DNA from: Bacillota bacterium | GTDB taxonomy: Bacteria; Bacillota; Clostridia; Clostridiales; Clostridiaceae | Assembly (NCBI GenBank): GCA_030705885.1 | Contig: JAUZPN010000006.1 | Location: forward strand, 1-42,405 | Length of the DNA stretch: 42,405 nucleotides | Direction of reading: 5' to 3' | In this document: positions 39,305 through 42,405 of the stretch, piece after piece | Position numbering within the stretch: the stretch's first letter is position 1 | Layout of the letters: every line of letters begins with the position of its first letter | Notes under the pieces: model-generated | The model's database searches: none | What the model saw: the letters and a program-made list of their open reading frames with translations, nothing else | What the model was told of the DNA's origin: nothing | Translations under genes and position numbers: made by a program

Positions 39305-40426
39305 ATGAAAAAAAACATTTTAACATTAATATCATTTATTATAATATTAATGTTTATGATCCCAAAAACAAGTGCTGAAGCTGCAACAAATGATTCTTCT
39401 CCATCATCAAATCTTAAAATAGGAGCTTGGGTTGGTACTCAGCCTTCTACTACTGAACTAAATAATTTTCAAATCTTACAGAAAAGAAAACTTGATATTG
39501 TAAATATTTATGTATCATGGGCAAACAACTTTAATTATGTTAAACCATATGCAGATGCAGTTTATTCGAACAATTCTACATTAATGATGACTTGGGATGC
39601 TTGGGGTTATACTACTGTTGATATTGCTAATGGTAGTGCAGATAATTATATTAAAAATATGGCTGATAATATAAAATCTTATGGTAAGGAAATATGGATA
39701 AATCCATTACATGAAGCTAATGGAAACTGGTTCCCTTGGGGTCTTGGTGATAGTAAAGTAAATACAAATGACACATATAAATCAGCATATAGACATATAG
39801 TTGATATATTTAGAAAAGAAGGAACTGTAAATGTTAAATGGATATTTAACATAAATGTATCTAATGTTGGAACAGGTACAAGCTTTATAGGTCATTACCC
39901 TGGTGATGAATATGTAGATTATACATCATTAGATGGATACAATTGGGGAACTAGTCAGTCTTGGGGAAGTACTTGGCAAAGCTTTGATGAGGTTTTTAGA
40001 CCATCTTATAATGCAATAACAACTATCAATAAACCGGTTTTTATAGGTGAAATTTCTTCTGCCGAACAAGGGGGAGATAAAGGTAAATGGATTACTGAAA
40101 CCTTTAATACTATTAAAACTTCATATAGTAAAGTATTTGCAGTAATATGGTTCAGCGAAAATAAACCAGCAGAGGCAGACTGGAGAATTAATTCCAGCGA
40201 TGATGCACTTACAGCATATATAAATGCTATTAATAGTTCTCCTGTTTTAAAAGGTGATATTAATGGAGATAATAGAATTAATGTTTTAGATTATTTATTA
40301 CTAAGCAGATATTTATTAAATAATTCTATTAAAATTAATACTGCAGCAGCGGATATTAACAATGATGGATTGATTCAAGAGAATGATAAAATACTTTTAA
40401 GGCAAATATTAATCTGTAGAAAATAA
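39305..40426 (+). CDS. GH26 beta-mannanase or beta-1,3-1,4-glucanase with dockerin
   Basis: The 373-residue protein has a signal peptide (1-27), a GH26 barrel (about 36-312) and a dockerin. Glu137 in NPLHEANGNWFPWG is the expected acid/base and Glu249 in FIGEISSAEQGG the nucleophile; both surrounding motifs are GH26-like. GH26 contains mannanases and lichenases, and the sequence read by eye does not separate them. The dockerin order is INVLDYLLL then IQENDKILL. The ATG follows AGAGGAG. The gene lies 11 kb from the main cluster, beyond the ribosomal protein genes, with its own promoter and cre box, so it is a satellite cellulosome gene. Confidence 0.9.
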   Translation: MKKNILTLISFIIILMFMIPKTSAEAATNDSSPSSNLKIGAWVGTQPSTTELNNFQILQKRKLDIVNIYVSWANNFNYVKPYADAVYSNNSTLMMTWDAWGYTTVDIANGSADNYIKNMADNIKSYGKEIWINPLHEANGNWFPWGLGDSKVNTNDTYKSAYRHIVDIFRKEGTVNVKWIFNINVSNVGTGTSFIGHYPGDEYVDYTSLDGYNWGTSQSWGSTWQSFDEVFRPSYNAITTINKPVFIGEISSAEQGGDKGKWITETFNTIKTSYSKVFAVIWFSENKPAEADWRINSSDDALTAYINAINSSPVLKGDINGDNRINVLDYLLLSRYLLNNSIKINTAAADINNDGLIQENDKILLRQILICRK

Positions 40427-40803
40427 ATATTAATTCAGAAACCTTAAAAATGGACAATTAAATCTTAAAAATTAACAATATATTTTAAATATTATATATA
40501 TTATAATATTATAGAAGACTTTAGTGTAGTGCTTTGTAAATTAATAATTGTTAATAAAATTGACTATAGATAGTCTCATAATAAATGTATTAATCGATAG
40601 TTTTGATATTATTTGATTTAATAGAATATGTTTAACATGTTTATGTATACGATTTAATAACAAAAGGATGTGCTGAAACATATAAAATAAATGAGTTAGT
40701 TGTATTTTAAATGGTATTAATAGCATAGTAAAATAATTTATAAAAATTTAAATAAAATTCATTTTTATAAATTATTTATTCTAATATTAAAAGGGGGTAT
40801 TAT
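40427..40803. other. Intergenic region between GH26 and GH10 genes
   Basis: About 375 bases of very AT-rich DNA. No convincing terminator follows GH26. TATAAT-like sequences occur (for example 40502-40507) without a good -35. An AAAGGGGG tract at its end is the ribosome binding site of the small upstream ORF. Confidence 0.5.
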
Positions 40804-40863
40804 ATGAACCTTATGACTGTGGATAGTGTAAATAAAATTTTTATTAAAAGGAGTATTAAGTAA
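40804..40863 (+). CDS. 19-codon upstream ORF (possible leader peptide) before the GH10 gene
   Basis: ATG at 40804 follows AAAAGGGGG by six bases, a stronger ribosome binding site than many genes here have. The product begins MNLMTVDSVNKIF and is basic at its end. The stop TAA (40861-40863) is one base before the GH10 ATG (40865), and the AAAGGAG of the GH10 gene lies inside this ORF. The arrangement suggests translational coupling or a regulatory leader peptide. No family is recognised. Confidence 0.5.
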   Translation: MNLMTVDSVNKIFIKRSIK

Positions 40864-40864
40864 T

Positions 40865-42405
40865 ATGAAGAAATTTTTAAGTGTAATTCTGTCTTTAACT
40901 ATCATCAGCTGTTCATTTTTTACTTCAGCAATTAAGACAGAAGCCTCAACCGACTTAAGCAATGCTACTTTATTGAATACTTATGGAAAGGCATTTGGAA
41001 AAGTAGGAACTGCAATGGGATCATATCAAATGTCAGACAGCAATGCAATGAATTTTGCAAAGAAACAATTCAATAGTATAACTCCAGAAAATGAGATGAA
41101 ACCTGATGCAATTTTAGGTTCTTCTGCAACATTGATTTCTGTAGCACAAGCAAAATCACTTGGTTATTATATTCCTAGCGGATATACTGAAAGTACAGTT
41201 CCAAAACTCAACTTTTCAACTGTGGACAAGATGCTTCAGACTTGCTATGAAAATGGAATGTCAATGCGTGGACATACTCTTGTTTGGCACAGTCAAACTC
41301 CAAGCTGGTTATTTAAAACTAATTACAATGGCAGCGGCAGTTATGTTAGTCAAAGTGTTATGAATGCAAGAATGGAATTTTATATTAAATCTGTTATGGG
41401 ACACGTCTTCTCAAGCAAGTATGGAAGTGTAATTTATGCATGGGACGTTGCAAATGAATACTTACATGCATCTGGTTCTGGCTCTGGATGGCAGATGATT
41501 TATGGCAATAATCTTGGAACTCAGGCAGGTTTTATAAAATCAGCTTTTCAGTATGCATATCAAGAATTACAAACTTATGGATTAACAGATAAAGTAAAGT
41601 TGTTTTATAATGATTATAATGAATATATGGAAGTTAATGATATAATCAATTTAATCAAGTATATTAATTCAAACGGTAAAATATGTGCTGGAATTGGTAT
41701 GCAGTCTCATTTGAGTACTACTTTTCCATCAGTTTCTTCTTATAAAAGTGCAATGCAGTCATTTGTAAATGCAGGGTTTGAAATTCAGATTACAGAACTC
41801 GATGTTGGATGTACTGATTTAAATGTACAAGCTAAATATTATTATGATTTGATGTCTGCAATTTTATCTATAAAAAAAGCAGGTGGAAATATTTCTGCTA
41901 TTGTATGGTGGGGATTAGGTGATAATAATTCATGGAGAAGCAGTGATAAACCATTATTATTTTCAAGTATAGGAGTACCAAAATCAGCATATACTTCAGT
42001 TCTTCAGGCATATTTTGATTCAGGATATACTTCTACACCAACACCAACAGTTACACCAAAGCCAACTGTTGCACCAACAGCTGTTCCAACAATTACACCA
42101 AAACCAACAGCTATACCAACAGTTACACCAAAACCAACAACTGTTCCAACAGTTACACCAACACCAACAGCTGCTGGAAATATTCAAGTAAAAATGTTTA
42201 ATGGAACAACTGCTTCATCATCTAGTGCTATTAATCCTAAATTTATATTAACTAATACAGGAAATACAGCTATCAATCTGTCAAATGTGAAAGTAAGATA
42301 CTATTATACTGTTGATGGAGACAAGGCACAAAATTTCTGGTGTGATTGGTCAACTATTGGAGCTGGTAATGTTACAGGCAAAATGGTAAAGATGACTACA
42401 CCTAA
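40865..42405 (+). CDS. GH10 endo-xylanase with CBM3, 3' end cut by the window
   Basis: The open frame runs from ATG 40865 to the window end (513 codons seen). A signal peptide (about 1-28) precedes a GH10 domain (about 35-380) with Glu198 in WDVANEYL as acid/base, Glu311 in ITELDVG as nucleophile, and GHTLVWHSQTPSWL and IVWWGLGD as further family motifs. A Thr/Pro linker of about 48 residues with repeated TVTPKPT-like units follows. A CBM3 begins at about 438 (NPKFILTNTGNTAI, VRYYYTVDGDKAQNFWCDW). This CBM3 keeps the aromatic FWCDW missing from the scaffoldin module. A dockerin cannot be excluded beyond the window; on what is seen, this may be a free xylanase. Confidence 0.92.
   Translation, partial: MKKFLSVILSLTIISCSFFTSAIKTEASTDLSNATLLNTYGKAFGKVGTAMGSYQMSDSNAMNFAKKQFNSITPENEMKPDAILGSSATLISVAQAKSLGYYIPSGYTESTVPKLNFSTVDKMLQTCYENGMSMRGHTLVWHSQTPSWLFKTNYNGSGSYVSQSVMNARMEFYIKSVMGHVFSSKYGSVIYAWDVANEYLHASGSGSGWQMIYGNNLGTQAGFIKSAFQYAYQELQTYGLTDKVKLFYNDYNEYMEVNDIINLIKYINSNGKICAGIGMQSHLSTTFPSVSSYKSAMQSFVNAGFEIQITELDVGCTDLNVQAKYYYDLMSAILSIKKAGGNISAIVWWGLGDNNSWRSSDKPLLFSSIGVPKSAYTSVLQAYFDSGYTSTPTPTVTPKPTVAPTAVPTITPKPTAIPTVTPKPTTVPTVTPTPTAAGNIQVKMFNGTTASSSSAINPKFILTNTGNTAINLSNVKVRYYYTVDGDKAQNFWCDWSTIGAGNVTGKMVKMTTP
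42031..42175 (+). repeat. Thr/Pro linker repeat within the GH10 gene
   Basis: Degenerate units of about 30 bases built on CCAACAGTTACACCAAAACC encode the inter-domain linker. The repetition makes length variation by slippage likely. Confidence 0.7.

Overview
The window is low-GC, AT-rich DNA with strong GGAGG-type ribosome binding sites, TTGACA/TATAAT promoters and a clostridial housekeeping gene set (radA-disA-carD-like-PIN/TRAM-ispD-cysS, rplM-rpsI). It most likely comes from a mesophilic Clostridium. Most of it is a cellulosome gene cluster. From memory the gene order resembles the cip-cel cluster of C. acetobutylicum, and the very small scaffoldin recalls the minimal cellulosomes reported for butanol-producing clostridia. 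Neither comparison could be checked here.

Layout. Bases 1-2900: the 3' end of a UPF0182 membrane protein gene, a GlpA-like FAD/[2Fe-2S] oxidoreductase with a DUF1667-like tail, and two tRNA-Ser genes closed by a terminator. Bases 2900-5280: a strong promoter with a perfect CcpA (cre) box, a leader of about 565 nt, and a mini-scaffoldin (CBM3-like, one cohesin, two X2 modules) with its own terminator. Bases 5400-25580: a second promoter with another very long leader, then a ten-gene operon of about 19.5 kb: GH48, GH5_1, GH9-CBM3c, CBM4-Ig-GH9, a membrane-anchored cohesin protein, GH44, GH9, GH5 (possible mannanase), GH9-CBM3c, and a second CBM4-Ig-GH9. Bases 25580-28545: a separately transcribed GH74 xyloglucanase. 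Bases 28570-38930: pepT, radA, disA, ispD, cysS, rplM, rpsI and small conserved genes, including a 39-residue Cys/His-rich membrane peptide. Bases 39140-42405: two more secreted polysaccharidases, a dockerin-bearing GH26 with its own cre box and a GH10-CBM3 enzyme cut by the window end.

How it fits together. Eleven secreted enzymes end in a dockerin and cover crystalline cellulose (GH48, GH9, GH5), xyloglucan (GH74, GH44) and mannan or mixed-linkage glucan (GH5, GH26). They can dock onto only two cohesins in this window, one on the secreted scaffoldin and one on a membrane-anchored protein. Every dockerin pairs one repeat carrying the core V/I-L/F-D-Y-L with one divergent repeat, and the order of the two is reversed in four of the eleven enzymes. 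With the single-cohesin scaffoldin and its tryptophan-free CBM3-like module, this points to an unusual monovalent or very small cellulosome rather than the classical multi-enzyme scaffold. Perfect cre boxes at the scaffoldin and GH26 promoters suggest shared carbon catabolite control. Hairpins without U-tracts between operon genes suggest that transcript levels are set after transcription.

Other notable features are a three-copy 86-87 bp palindromic repeat placed upstream of genes, a catalytic Glu-to-Asp change in the second CBM4-Ig-GH9 enzyme, a probable ATT start codon for the PIN/TRAM gene and a 19-codon upstream ORF abutting the GH10 start.
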